Counted from the first letter of the stretch, positions 16,547 to 25,533 are shown. The stretch is DNA of 64,000 bases from Clostridiales bacterium (GCA_019420945.1 JAHZGF010000013.1:85601-149600); one strand, 5' to 3'. Program-made: numbers and translations. The notes: generated by a model not told the origin, from the letters alone.

Positions 16547-17518
16547 ATGTCGAAAGCAGATTATTTGAAAGTGCTCCGGCACGAAGAGGCATCCAGACTG
16601 GTTCAGCCCCAGGACATGTTCATGGCATTCACCCCGGGTGAGCATAATATGGGCGGTGAAATGGTCAATGGCGTCCGAGTAGGCAAGGACTGGTTCGGCT
16701 GTTCCTGGTCTGAGTTTGGCGACAGCCCTCTGGACGGCGCCACCATTACTCCGGGCACTCAGCGGCTGGAGGATCTGGAGGATTTCGCCTCCGTCATTCC
16801 CACTGCCGAGCAGGTCCGAGCCTTTGACTGGGAGGGCTATACCAAGCAGGCCCTGGCCAACTTTGACCGGGAAAACCAGGTGCTGCAGGTCCGCAGCCTG
16901 GTGGGTTTCTTTGAGCGTATGCATTGCCTGATTGGCTTCGAAGATGCCCTGTGCGCCTTCTACGAGGAGCCTGAGACTGTCCACGAATTTTTCCAGGCCA
17001 TGCTGGAATACAAGAAGGAAGTCGCCACCTGTGTGGCTAAGTACATGAAGCCGGAAATCATCATCTTTGACGACGATTACGGCACCATGCGCTCCACCTT
17101 CCTCTCCCCCGAGATGTGGCGCAGCTTCTTCCCCCAGTACTGGAAGGAGCTGGTGGATCATGTCCACTCTCTGGGCATGGTGTTCGAGCTGCATTCCTGC
17201 GGTTATATCACCCCCCTGGTGGGCGATTTCGTGGCCGCCGGCATGGATATTCTGCAGCCCCTGCAGACCAACAATGATCTCCGCTACATCAAGGAGAATT
17301 ATGGCAAGGACCTGATCCTGCGGCTGGCCATCTTTGACAAGCAGATGGAAGCCATGGGCATGACCGAAGATGAGGTCCGGGCCCAGATCCAGGAGTGGTA
17401 TCACATCCTGGCTCCCGGCGGCAATTTCGTGGCAGATTTGGTACCGATTCAGGACCGGTTCTACGAGATTCAGGCCGAAGAACAGGCGAAGTTTGAAAAA
17501 GAGTTTTATCACCTGTAA
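16547..17518 (+). CDS. UroD-family methyltransferase, second copy
   Basis: A 323-residue UroD-like barrel without a fused domain. It keeps His-X-Cys in FELHSCGYITPLV and the typical GMDILQPLQTNNDL, but the later Cys is Gly (LAPGGNFVAD). The UroD-thioredoxin protein shows the opposite: it lacks the His and keeps the Cys. UroD-family proteins of this kind are substrate-specific methyltransferases in O-demethylase systems. AAGGAGACATTAAC precedes the ATG. True haem UroD is unlikely given the neighbours. Substrate unknown; it could be the methyl-donor-specific partner of the corrinoid protein. Confidence 0.85.
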   Translation: MSKADYLKVLRHEEASRLVQPQDMFMAFTPGEHNMGGEMVNGVRVGKDWFGCSWSEFGDSPLDGATITPGTQRLEDLEDFASVIPTAEQVRAFDWEGYTKQALANFDRENQVLQVRSLVGFFERMHCLIGFEDALCAFYEEPETVHEFFQAMLEYKKEVATCVAKYMKPEIIIFDDDYGTMRSTFLSPEMWRSFFPQYWKELVDHVHSLGMVFELHSCGYITPLVGDFVAAGMDILQPLQTNNDLRYIKENYGKDLILRLAIFDKQMEAMGMTEDEVRAQIQEWYHILAPGGNFVADLVPIQDRFYEIQAEEQAKFEKEFYHL

Positions 17519-17540
17519 TTTACTATGATACAGCAAAAAA

Positions 17541-17575
17541 CCGGCATCGGATTTACAAATCCGATGCCGGTTTTT
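17541..17575. terminator. Bidirectional terminator between the methyltransferase and cbiC
   Basis: A 14-bp stem (17541-17554 with 17557-17570), A-run before and TTTTT after, ending both the island and the cobalamin operon. Confidence 0.9.
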
Positions 17576-17579
17576 CTGT

Positions 17580-18251
17580 TTAGTTCCAGCCCCGCTGGGT
17601 GGGATCCAACATATCGGTGGCCCGATAAACGAGGGCGTTGCAGATGGCTGCCGCCACATTGCTGCCCCCTTTTCGGCCCAGGGCCACAATGGCCGGAACA
17701 TCCAATTTCTGGCACAGCGAAAAAATCTGTTCTTTGGCCTCCACCACGTTGACAAAGCCCACCGGTACCCCGATAACCAGCCCGGGCCGTAGGCCGGATT
17801 CCATCCGCCGGGCAATCTCAAAGAGGGCTGTGGGGGCGTTGCCCACCGCCAGAATAGCCCCGGGATACTCCCGGGCGGCTTTCTCCATGGAGGCTGTGGC
17901 CCGGGTGGTACCCTGCTCCCGAGCAGCCTCGATTACCTCTGGGTGAGCCATAAAACAGTCCACCCAGCTGCCCAGCTTTTCCAAGCCGGGCTTACTGACT
18001 CCGGCCTTGGCCATATTGGTGTCTGTGATGATAGGACAGCCCTGTTGAAGTGCTTTGATGGCCCGTTCCACTGCCCCGGCCGTAAACACCAAATGTTCCG
18101 CGTAGTCAAAATCCGCCGTGGTGTGGATCACCCGTTTGACCACAAAGGCGGTCTCCTCCGGCAGCACAATGTCCCGCTGTTCTAACTCGGCGGTAATGAT
18201 CGACATGCTGGTGCGCTCAATGTCCGCCGGTCTGGTATGTTCCTGACTCAA
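17580..18251 (-). CDS. cbiC: Precorrin-8X / cobalt-precorrin-8 methylmutase
   Basis: Moves the C11 methyl to C12, giving cobyrinate. At 223 residues it matches the family. RVIHTTADFDYAEHL carries the catalytic His, and ITDTNMAKAGV and GVPVGFVNVVEAKE are family motifs. The start is probably the TTG at 18251, overlapping the cobO stop (TTGA), because the N-terminal PADIER segment aligns with other CbiC. It is the last gene of the cobalamin operon. Confidence 0.95.
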   Translation of the reverse strand: MSQEHTRPADIERTSMSIITAELEQRDIVLPEETAFVVKRVIHTTADFDYAEHLVFTAGAVERAIKALQQGCPIITDTNMAKAGVSKPGLEKLGSWVDCFMAHPEVIEAAREQGTTRATASMEKAAREYPGAILAVGNAPTALFEIARRMESGLRPGLVIGVPVGFVNVVEAKEQIFSLCQKLDVPAIVALGRKGGSNVAAAICNALVYRATDMLDPTQRGWN

Positions 18252-18760
18252 AATTCCACGCCCTTTCTGGCCACAATACCCCGTTCGTAGGGGTGCCGGT
18301 GGCAGCGCATCTCTGTGATATAGTCCGCCTGGTCAATCATCCAGTCTGCGGGATGCCGTCCGGTCAGCACCATCTCCTGGCCGGCGGGCCGACACTCCAC
18401 CACCCGACGCAGCAGATCCCGATCCACCAGGTCATATTCCCAGGCACCGCAGGCTTCATCCATTATCAATAAATCGGAAGTACTTTCCATTATTTTGTCC
18501 AAAAAAGACAAGTATAATTTCCGGTTTTCATTCTGTTCCTCCGGGCTCATTTTTGAGAAAAAATGGTTGCCTATTTTACCGGAGTAGACGGTGGCTCCCA
18601 GAGTGCGCAAGCTCTCCAGCTCCCCGCTGGTGCCGCTCTTCAGAAACTGGACCACCGTCACCTTGAACCCCTGGCCCAGAGCCCGGACCGCCAGACCCAT
18701 GGCGGCGGTGGTCTTTCCTTTGCCGTCCCCCCAGTAGAGGTGCATCAATCCTTTATCCAT
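18248..18760 (-). CDS. cobO: Cob(I)yrinic acid a,c-diamide adenosyltransferase
   Basis: Adds the 5'-deoxyadenosyl ligand to the corrinoid. 170 residues of the BtuR/CobA/CobO type, with the inverted P-loop WGDGKGKTTAAMGLA, DLLIMDEACGA and VLTGRHPADWM. The ATG at 18760 overlaps the cbiP stop by eight bases. The longer open frame to 18850 lies inside cbiP and is not used. Confidence 0.95.
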   Translation of the reverse strand: MDKGLMHLYWGDGKGKTTAAMGLAVRALGQGFKVTVVQFLKSGTSGELESLRTLGATVYSGKIGNHFFSKMSPEEQNENRKLYLSFLDKIMESTSDLLIMDEACGAWEYDLVDRDLLRRVVECRPAGQEMVLTGRHPADWMIDQADYITEMRCHRHPYERGIVARKGVEF

Positions 18761-20231
18761 GTTCGTATGCCTCCATGGCCCGGTAGACAGCCTCCATATC
18801 CAGGCTGCGGCGTACTTCATCCGCCAGCAGGTCAAACTGCCGCTGCTCATAGTCCTGGTGGCTTTCCACTACATATTCTTCCGGTGCCTTACCCTGGCGC
18901 AAGAGCAGCCAGTTAGCCAGCTTGGTCACCAGTTCACCGGAGTCAAATAGTCCATGGAGGTAGGTGCCAAACACCATGTCCTGGGCTGCCCCCTCCGGTT
19001 GTCCGTCTGACAGGGTACAGAAGGGCGAACAGGACACCAAAGTCCGTCCCATGTGGATCTCATAGCCCTCCAGCTTTGCCCCGGCCAGGGGCGGAAAGGC
19101 CACTTCTCCCGACACCCGGGTGCGCACCTTCTGGCTGGAAAAAACAGTCTCACTGGGCAGCAATCCCATACCGTCCATCTCTCCCCCGTGCTCCACTGCC
19201 TCCGGGTCTTGGAGTTTTTTGCCCAGCATTTGATAGCCGCCGCAGACCCCCAGCACCGGCACACCCCGGGCAGCCAGCTGCTTCACGCCGGCTTCCAGAC
19301 CGTTCTGGCGCATCCAGAGCAGGTCTCCCATGGTGTTTTTGGTGCCGGGCAGGATCACCAGATCCGGCTGGCCCAGCTCCTGGACGGTGTTCACATAGCG
19401 TACCCCCAGGGCCTGATGGCGCTCCAGAGGGGCAAAGTCAGTGAAGTTGGAGATTCGGGGCAGCCGTAGAATGGCGATATCCACTGGCTTGTGTCCCCCG
19501 GTCTGCTCCAGCCGCTGGGACAGAGAGTCCTCATCGTCGATGTCCGCCCGGGTATAGGGGATCACCCCCAGCACCGGAACCCCGGTTTTCTCCTCCAGCA
19601 TAGCAAGACCAGGCTTCAGAATGTCCACATCCCCCCGGAACTTATTGACCACCAGGCCCACCACCCGCTGCTGTTCCTGTTCCTGCAGCAGCGCCATGGT
19701 GCCATAGAGCTGAGCGAACACGCCGCCCCGGTCAATGTCTCCCACCAGCAGCACCGGAGCATTTACCAGCTCCGCAAGCCCCATATTGACAATGTCATCC
19801 TCCCGCAGATTGATTTCTGCGGGGCTTCCGGCACCTTCAATCACGATAATATCATTTTCTTCCGCAAGAGAGCGGTAGGCCGCCAGAATGTCGGGGATCA
19901 ATGTTTTTTTCATCCGGAAATAGTCCCGGGCCCGGTAGTCTCCCCTCACCTCACCGTTGACAATGAGCTGACTGCCCACATCGCTGGAGGGTTTCAGCAG
20001 AATGGGATTCATCCTGACATCGGGTTCTTTTCCAGCGGCCTGGGCCTGGGCCACCTGGGCCCGGCCCATCTCCAGACCGTCTCGGGTAATGTAACTGTTC
20101 AGGGCCATATTCTGGCTCTTGAAAGGGGCCACCCGATAGCCATCCTGGGCAAAAATCCGGCACAGGGCAGTCACCAGCAAACTTTTTCCAGCCCCAGACA
20201 TGGTGCCCTGGACCATAATACACTTAGCCAT
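18753..20231 (-). CDS. cbiP: Cobyric acid synthase
   Basis: Amidates four carboxylates of adenosylcobyrinate diamide with glutamine and ATP. 492 residues: an ATP-binding domain with VQGTMSGAGKSLLVTALC at the N-terminus and a class I glutamine amidotransferase domain with the nucleophile in VLGVCGGYQMLGK and His in GTYLHGLFDS. It overlaps cobD by eight bases. Confidence 0.96.
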   Translation of the reverse strand: MAKCIMVQGTMSGAGKSLLVTALCRIFAQDGYRVAPFKSQNMALNSYITRDGLEMGRAQVAQAQAAGKEPDVRMNPILLKPSSDVGSQLIVNGEVRGDYRARDYFRMKKTLIPDILAAYRSLAEENDIIVIEGAGSPAEINLREDDIVNMGLAELVNAPVLLVGDIDRGGVFAQLYGTMALLQEQEQQRVVGLVVNKFRGDVDILKPGLAMLEEKTGVPVLGVIPYTRADIDDEDSLSQRLEQTGGHKPVDIAILRLPRISNFTDFAPLERHQALGVRYVNTVQELGQPDLVILPGTKNTMGDLLWMRQNGLEAGVKQLAARGVPVLGVCGGYQMLGKKLQDPEAVEHGGEMDGMGLLPSETVFSSQKVRTRVSGEVAFPPLAGAKLEGYEIHMGRTLVSCSPFCTLSDGQPEGAAQDMVFGTYLHGLFDSGELVTKLANWLLLRQGKAPEEYVVESHQDYEQRQFDLLADEVRRSLDMEAVYRAMEAYEHG

Positions 20232-21279
20232 TGCAAATCACCTCGCTGAGCGCCGCCACCAGGCGCTGATTTTCCGGCTCGGTCCGCACCGCCACCCGAT
20301 ACCATCCGGGACATAAACCTGCGTAATTCTCGCAGTTTCGGATCAGAATCCCCCGCCGCCGCAGTTTCGCGTCCAGCTCCGGCACCGAGCAAAAAAAGAG
20401 CAGGTAGTTGGCCTCCCCAGGCACCACGGAACACCCCAGGGCCGCCAGATTCTCCGCCAGCCGGGGCCGCTGGGTCTGAATCAATTCTCTCAGCTGCCGG
20501 GCGTAGTCAGCCTCTTCCAGAGCAGCCACCCCGGCGGCCTGGGCCAGGGTGGACACACTCCAAGGCTGTCCCGCCTGGGTCATAGCATCCAGCAAGGTAT
20601 GGTTTCCGCTGAGACAAAAGCCCAACCGAAGCCCCGCCATGGCATAAAACTTGGTAAAGGCCTTCAAAATCAGCAGGTGTTCCTCCAGCATGGGCACCAT
20701 AGTATGTTCTTCTGGCTGATTCAGGAAGTCCCCAAAGCACTCATCCACCACCAGCAGCGCATTCACGGCCCGGCACCGCTCCAGTACCTGCTCCAACAGC
20801 GGCCGGGGAGTGGTGATCCCAGTGGGATTGTTGGGCTCACAGAGAAGGACCAGATCGGTCTCCGGCGTAATCCAGTCCAGGAAATCCTCCGTCAGCTGAA
20901 ACTGGTTTTCCTGCCTAAGGGGAAATTTCCGGACCTCACAGCCCACCCGTTCCAAGGCCACAGCATACTCCCCGAAGGTGGGGGCCGTCACCAGGGCCTG
21001 CCGGGGCCTCAGAGCCAAAGCCAGCCGGTCAATCAGATCCGCCGCCCCGCTGCCGCACAGAATGGACTCCGGGGCCACCTCATAGTGCTTCGCCAGCTTT
21101 GCAGTCAGTTTACGGCACCGGGGATCCGGATAGCGATCCGCATACTCCAAAGCCTGAATCACCGCCGCCTTTACTCCCAATGGCAACCCAAGAGGGCTGG
21201 TATTGGCGGAAAAGTCCAGGGGCAGTGCTCCATATTCCATTGCGTATCCGGCCCAATCGCCGCCGTGTGTGGGTCTCAT
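20224..21279 (-). CDS. cobD: L-threonine-O-3-phosphate decarboxylase (CobD-type aminotransferase)
   Basis: Makes (R)-1-amino-2-propanol O-2-phosphate for the nucleotide loop. A fold-type I PLP enzyme of 351 residues with SANTSPLGLP, YPDPRCRKL, CEPNNPTGITTPR and the PLP Lys in ILKAFTKFYAMAGLRLGF. The histidinol-phosphate aminotransferase family is close, but the position between cbiB and cbiP decides for CobD. AAGGAG precedes the ATG. Confidence 0.93.
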   Translation of the reverse strand: MRPTHGGDWAGYAMEYGALPLDFSANTSPLGLPLGVKAAVIQALEYADRYPDPRCRKLTAKLAKHYEVAPESILCGSGAADLIDRLALALRPRQALVTAPTFGEYAVALERVGCEVRKFPLRQENQFQLTEDFLDWITPETDLVLLCEPNNPTGITTPRPLLEQVLERCRAVNALLVVDECFGDFLNQPEEHTMVPMLEEHLLILKAFTKFYAMAGLRLGFCLSGNHTLLDAMTQAGQPWSVSTLAQAAGVAALEEADYARQLRELIQTQRPRLAENLAALGCSVVPGEANYLLFFCSVPELDAKLRRRGILIRNCENYAGLCPGWYRVAVRTEPENQRLVAALSEVICNG

Positions 21280-21291
21280 GCCAAAACTCCT

Positions 21292-22257
21292 TTATCCTAT
21301 CAGGATCAATGCCCCCCAGAGAGCGCACAGCACCGCCAGACTCAGCAGCCCCGCTCCATAGAGCAATCTGTTGGCCCGGCGGATGTCCTCCGGCTCCACC
21401 GGCCGGTCCGGATCACCGATGGTGGGCTTGTTATAAAATTCTCCAAAGTACCAGGCGGGGCCCGCCAGCTGCACCCCCAGAGCTCCGGCCATCACCGCCT
21501 CGGTCTGGGCAGAGTTGGGGCTGGCGTGGTTGTGCCGGTCCCGCCGCCAGATTTTGAAGGCACTGCGGGTATTGCCCCCCACAAACACAGTGGCGCCGAT
21601 CAGAGCCAGAGCCGCCAGACGAGAAGGCAGAAAATTGGCCACGTCATCCAGCTTGGCCGCCGCCCGTCCGAAGTTCAGATAACGCTCATTTTTGTATCCC
21701 ACCATGCTGTCCATGGTGTTGATGGCCTTATAACACAGGGCCAGGGGCGCCCCGCCAATGGCAAGATAGAACAGCGGGGCGAACACCCCGTCGGAAAAAT
21801 TCTCTGCCACCGTCTCCACCGCTGCCTTGGTGACCCCCTCGGCGGTGAGGTTCTGGGTGTCCCGTCCCACAATACGGGCAACAGCACTTCTTGCCTCCGG
21901 CAAGGTCCCGGTGATCAGAGCCCTGTAAACTCCCATGCTCTCGGTCTTCAGTCCCTTCATGGCCAGGGCCTGCCAGCCCCAGAACACGTTAACCACCACC
22001 AGCAGAATGGGATGAATGAACCAGGCCAGCCAGCACACTCCCAGGGTAATCAGCAATGTGCCCAAAGGCAGAATCAAGGCCAGCATCCGTCCAGCCCACC
22101 GCTCCCCCGTTGGAGTGTCGGGAAAATGCCGGCGCAGCCAGGGCTCCAGCTTGGAAATCCCCTTGCCCATGAGCACCACGGGATGGGGCATCCAGGCCGG
22201 GTCTCCCAGCAGCAGATCCAGCAGAACACTCAAAACCAATATAAAAATAAACGTCAT
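21292..22257 (-). CDS. cbiB: Adenosylcobinamide-phosphate synthase
   Basis: Membrane enzyme joining aminopropanol phosphate to adenosylcobyric acid. 321 residues with several hydrophobic segments. DLLLGDPAWMPHPVVLMG near the N-terminus and FSDGVFAPLFYLAIGG are family signatures. It overlaps cobC by ATGA and is followed by cobD 12 bases later. Confidence 0.95.
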   Translation of the reverse strand: MTFIFILVLSVLLDLLLGDPAWMPHPVVLMGKGISKLEPWLRRHFPDTPTGERWAGRMLALILPLGTLLITLGVCWLAWFIHPILLVVVNVFWGWQALAMKGLKTESMGVYRALITGTLPEARSAVARIVGRDTQNLTAEGVTKAAVETVAENFSDGVFAPLFYLAIGGAPLALCYKAINTMDSMVGYKNERYLNFGRAAAKLDDVANFLPSRLAALALIGATVFVGGNTRSAFKIWRRDRHNHASPNSAQTEAVMAGALGVQLAGPAWYFGEFYNKPTIGDPDRPVEPEDIRRANRLLYGAGLLSLAVLCALWGALILIG

Positions 22258-22862
22258 AACTCTCTCGGTCCAGTCTCTCTTCGATAATCTGTTACGGCCA
22301 ACAGCGTGAGCGTCAGCCCGTTCTCACCCCAGTCGACCCGGGCCCGGTAACCCTGGCCGCTCTCCAAATGCCAGTCAAAATAGTTTTTCCGCGGCATGGC
22401 AAATCGCTCCATCACCGCCATTTGGGTACCCCCGTGTGCCACGATGGTCAGGAAATCTTCGCCCCGTGCCCGGGCCAACTCTAATAAGGTTACAAAGGCA
22501 TCGCAGACCCGACAGCAAAAGCTCTCCTTGGACTCGCCGTCAGGACAGATTCCCAGACAAAATCCATCCACCCAGCTCTGATAGGCCGGATCGTCGGACA
22601 GCTCCCGGTAATTTTTCCCCTCAAACCGGCCAAAATCCATCTCCTCCAGCCCTGGCACCACCACCTGCTCCGCCTCAGGAAACAGCAGAGCGGCAGTCTG
22701 CCGGGCCCGCAGCAGCGGTGAGACGTAGACACGGTTCGGGCTCTGGGGAGACGATTTCAGCCCCTCCCTCCCCTCTGGGGACAGGGGGGCATCCAGCCGG
22801 CCCTGATACCGGTGCTCCCGCTGCAGGGCGGTCTCACCGTGGCGGATCAACTCCACCGTCAT
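22254..22862 (-). CDS. cobC: Alpha-ribazole phosphatase-like histidine phosphatase
   Basis: Histidine phosphatase with the phospho-acceptor motif LIRHGETALQ at the N-terminus and a second His in VAHGGTQMAV. 202 residues. In this operon it most likely removes phosphate from alpha-ribazole-5'-phosphate or adenosylcobalamin-5'-phosphate. The family is broad, so the specific role rests on context. The ATG at 22862 overlaps the stop of the short CobU-like gene. Confidence 0.88.
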   Translation of the reverse strand: MTVELIRHGETALQREHRYQGRLDAPLSPEGREGLKSSPQSPNRVYVSPLLRARQTAALLFPEAEQVVVPGLEEMDFGRFEGKNYRELSDDPAYQSWVDGFCLGICPDGESKESFCCRVCDAFVTLLELARARGEDFLTIVAHGGTQMAVMERFAMPRKNYFDWHLESGQGYRARVDWGENGLTLTLLAVTDYRRETGPREL

Positions 22863-23194
22863 GGCTTTTGCCCCTTCAGGCACTGGGGTAGGCCGCAGCA
22901 CACCCGCACCACCGTGTCCGCCTTCTGGGCCAGCAGGCAGGCCAGCCGTCCGGCCCCCTCCCGACAGGCCCGCTGGTGGGGGTCCACCGGCACCACGCCG
23001 CCCCCCACTTCAGTGGCAATGACCACATCCTTCCGGGCCAGTTCCTCCGCCAACTGCTCCAGATCGGTGTCCGGCTGGACCAGATCCTGTACATCCCAGA
23101 CACAGCGCCGGGACAGTTCCTCCTCACTCCAGCCCAGGGCGGAGCGGACATAATCCCGCTTTCCCGCAAACAGCGGTCCCGTGACAAAAATCAA
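22859..23194 (-). CDS. Short CobU-like protein (111 aa)
   Basis: A second, truncated relative of adenosylcobinamide kinase/guanylyltransferase. It starts IFVTGPLFAGKRDYV, where the P-loop GxxxxGK[ST] is altered to GPLFAGKR, and keeps VVIATEVGGGVVPVD and VRVCCGLPQCLKG. The middle of the usual protein, including the guanylylated-His region, is absent. The start is a TTG at 23194 overlapping the cobS stop (TTGA) with GGAGG 7 bases upstream. The reading frame is intact, so it may be a regulatory or partner subunit rather than debris. Confidence 0.8.
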   Translation of the reverse strand: MIFVTGPLFAGKRDYVRSALGWSEEELSRRCVWDVQDLVQPDTDLEQLAEELARKDVVIATEVGGGVVPVDPHQRACREGAGRLACLLAQKADTVVRVCCGLPQCLKGQKP

Positions 23195-23967
23195 AGCAAT
23201 CCCTCCACAATCTGTACCGCGTACAGGGCAATCAGCATCCAGAGCTCCACAGTCTGGACAAACCAGCCCGCCAGATCTCCGGACAGACCGCCGAACTGTT
23301 TCAGCGCCATCCGCCGGTACCACACAAACACACATTGGGCAGCCACAGCCATGGCGACACCCTGCCAGCCGGTAGCCGCCAGGGCCAGGCTGAGCAGCAC
23401 ATCCAGCACCGTCAGCACCGCCGCCACCCGTTTTTTGTCCGCCGCCGTGGCAAAAGTATAAGCCAGGCCGGTCTTTTTTGCCAGCGGGAAGGTAGTCACC
23501 GCCAGCCCGGACTGGACCCGGCTCAGGCAGAACATGAGGCCCAGAGGCAGATAGCGGTAGTGAGGCAGCGTGACCCAGAGGGCTAAGCTCAGGGCCAGAT
23601 AACAGCCCAGCCGGATCAAGGCAAAGGAACCCACATGGGGGTCTTTTAAAATCTCCTGTTTCCGCTCCGGCCCAGCATGGCTGGCCAGGGCGTCCCAGGT
23701 ATCGCAGGCCCCATCCAAATGGATCCCGCCGGTAACCATCACCGGGGCCAGCCCCAGCAACACCCCTGTCAGCAGCCGTGGCAGAGACAACCAGTCTCCC
23801 GCCCAGGCAATGAAACCACATAGAGCGCCGATGACCAGGCCGATCAGCGGAAAGGCGCAAAAGGCGAAACGCATATTGCGCTGATTCCATTCAAATTGTG
23901 GCATAGGCAGGGCGGAATACATGGAAAACGCCACCGCAATGGTCTCTAAAACCCGCACAAAACTCAT
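23191..23967 (-). CDS. cobS: Adenosylcobinamide-GDP ribazoletransferase (cobalamin synthase)
   Basis: Joins alpha-ribazole(-phosphate) to adenosylcobinamide-GDP at the membrane. 258 residues, mostly hydrophobic, with GGIHLDGACDTWDAL and HVGSFALIRLGCYLAL as family signatures. The ATG at 23967 overlaps the cobU stop by ATGA; longer open frames upstream lie in cobU. Confidence 0.95.
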   Translation of the reverse strand: MSFVRVLETIAVAFSMYSALPMPQFEWNQRNMRFAFCAFPLIGLVIGALCGFIAWAGDWLSLPRLLTGVLLGLAPVMVTGGIHLDGACDTWDALASHAGPERKQEILKDPHVGSFALIRLGCYLALSLALWVTLPHYRYLPLGLMFCLSRVQSGLAVTTFPLAKKTGLAYTFATAADKKRVAAVLTVLDVLLSLALAATGWQGVAMAVAAQCVFVWYRRMALKQFGGLSGDLAGWFVQTVELWMLIALYAVQIVEGLL

Positions 23968-24464
23968 CCCTTCAAAACATTGGGCAGTCCGCAGACAACC
24001 TCCACCACCCGGTCCGCCCGCCGAGCCAGGGCTCGGTTCAGGCTCGCCATTGCCTCCAGGTAGCGCAGGGTATCTCCGGCATAGTCTGACCCGCCGGCGC
24101 AGACCTCCTCGGCCACCACCGTCAGGTGGGCGCACCGCTCCAGGGTTTCAACGCCCCGCAGCACCGCCTCCACGCCGCCCCCCTCCGGGGTATAGAGCTC
24201 GTTGGAGAGCAGGCTGCCCAAGCCCTCCAGCAGCACATTGCTGTCCGTGGGAAGCTCCAGTCCCGCCAAATTGGTGTAGCACTCCACAGTCTCAAACCCC
24301 CGGTCCGCCCGGGCCAGGCGATGTTTTTCAATCCGTGCCACGCACTCCTGGTCCCAGGGGTACAAAGTGGCGATATAAATTCTTTGACCGCTCTGAGATA
24401 GCACCAGCCCTTCGGCATACTCGCTTTTTCCGCTGGCGGAACCGCCAATCACCAGGGTAAACAT
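23964..24464 (-). CDS. cobU: Adenosylcobinamide kinase / guanylyltransferase
   Basis: Phosphorylates adenosylcobinamide and adds GMP. 166 residues with the P-loop VIGGSASGKSEYAEGL, IYIATLYPWDQE and the RIEKHRLAR segment that holds the guanylylated His. VVAEEVCAGG and VVCGLPNVLKG close the family pattern. GAGGAGG is upstream of the ATG at 24464, 13 bases after the cobT stop. Confidence 0.95.
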   Translation of the reverse strand: MFTLVIGGSASGKSEYAEGLVLSQSGQRIYIATLYPWDQECVARIEKHRLARADRGFETVECYTNLAGLELPTDSNVLLEGLGSLLSNELYTPEGGGVEAVLRGVETLERCAHLTVVAEEVCAGGSDYAGDTLRYLEAMASLNRALARRADRVVEVVCGLPNVLKG

Positions 24465-24477
24465 TTCCTGTTCCTCC

Positions 24478-25533
24478 TCACTGGGGGGTGTAGGCCTCAA
24501 TGCCCAGATGGCCAAAGGTGTGGCCGCTGTGATACACCTCCAGAGCCAGATCCAGCAGCGGCAGGGCGCACACTGCGCCGCTGCCCTCCCCTAACCGCAG
24601 GCCTGCGGAAATAAGAGGACGCAGATTCAATGCCTCCAGCAACAGCTGGGCAGCGGGCTCCGCGGACACATGGCTGGCCAGCAGACAGTCCCCCACCGCC
24701 GGATTAAGCCGCACAGCACACAGAGCCGCCGCAGCGGTGATGAGCCCGTCCAGCAACACCGGCACCCGATAGAGGGCGCCGCCGATGCAGGCGCCGCAAA
24801 GGGCGGCCAGATCCAGTCCCCCCACTTTGCTCAACAGGTCAATGGGGTCACTTGCATCGGGGGCATTGACCTGAAAGGCGGATTCAATGGCCTTCACCTT
24901 CCGCCGCAGTCCCTCATCAGACAGGCCGGCCCCCCGGCCAGTGAGTTCAGCGGCCGGCAGGTTCAACAGGCCACAGGCCAGAGCGCTGGAGGTGGTGGTG
25001 TTGGCGATGCCCATCTCCCCCAGCAGCACTATATTAGTGCCACGTTCTACCTCACGGCCCACCATTTGGATGCCGGCCTCAATGGCGTTGACGCACTCTT
25101 CCCGGGTCATGGCCGGTCCCTGGGAAATATCACCGGTGGCGTTGCGCACCCGGCAGTTCTCCACTCCCGGGGCTCCGGGAAAATCCAAAATTCCCAAATC
25201 CAGCGGCACCACCCGGCAGTTGGCCCCCCGGGCCAGGTAATTGACGGTACTCACCCCCGCCCCCAGGGCAGTGGCTACGGCAGCGGTGACATCCGGACCA
25301 GACTGGCTGACCCCCTGGGCCACCACGCCGTTGTCGGCACAGAACACCAGTAAAGTTCGCTGATCCAGGCGCACATCGACGTTGCCGGTGATCGCCCCAA
25401 TCCGGGCCACAGCCCGCTCCAGCTCTCCCAGACTGCCCAGGGGCTTGGCCAGGGAGTCCCAGTGCTCCAGCACCCCCTGGAATGCCTTTTGGTCTCCGGG
25501 TTTAACCTGATTCAATGCCTGCTCCAATGTCAT
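24478..25533 (-). CDS. cobT: Nicotinate-nucleotide-dimethylbenzimidazole phosphoribosyltransferase
   Basis: Activates the lower-ligand base to its alpha-riboside phosphate. 351 residues with KPLGSLGELE, FCADNGVVAQGVSQS, LGEMGIANTTTSSAL and the catalytic Glu in LRLGEGSGAVCALPLLD. No bza/bluB genes for dimethylbenzimidazole synthesis are in the window, so the lower ligand may be another base. Overlaps cbiA by ATGA. Confidence 0.96.
   Translation of the reverse strand: MTLEQALNQVKPGDQKAFQGVLEHWDSLAKPLGSLGELERAVARIGAITGNVDVRLDQRTLLVFCADNGVVAQGVSQSGPDVTAAVATALGAGVSTVNYLARGANCRVVPLDLGILDFPGAPGVENCRVRNATGDISQGPAMTREECVNAIEAGIQMVGREVERGTNIVLLGEMGIANTTTSSALACGLLNLPAAELTGRGAGLSDEGLRRKVKAIESAFQVNAPDASDPIDLLSKVGGLDLAALCGACIGGALYRVPVLLDGLITAAAALCAVRLNPAVGDCLLASHVSAEPAAQLLLEALNLRPLISAGLRLGEGSGAVCALPLLDLALEVYHSGHTFGHLGIEAYTPQ

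Noticed and set aside
16352..17821. 489-residue minus-strand frame across the second UroD gene and cbiC
   Set aside because: It overlaps two well-supported genes and runs through the bidirectional terminator.
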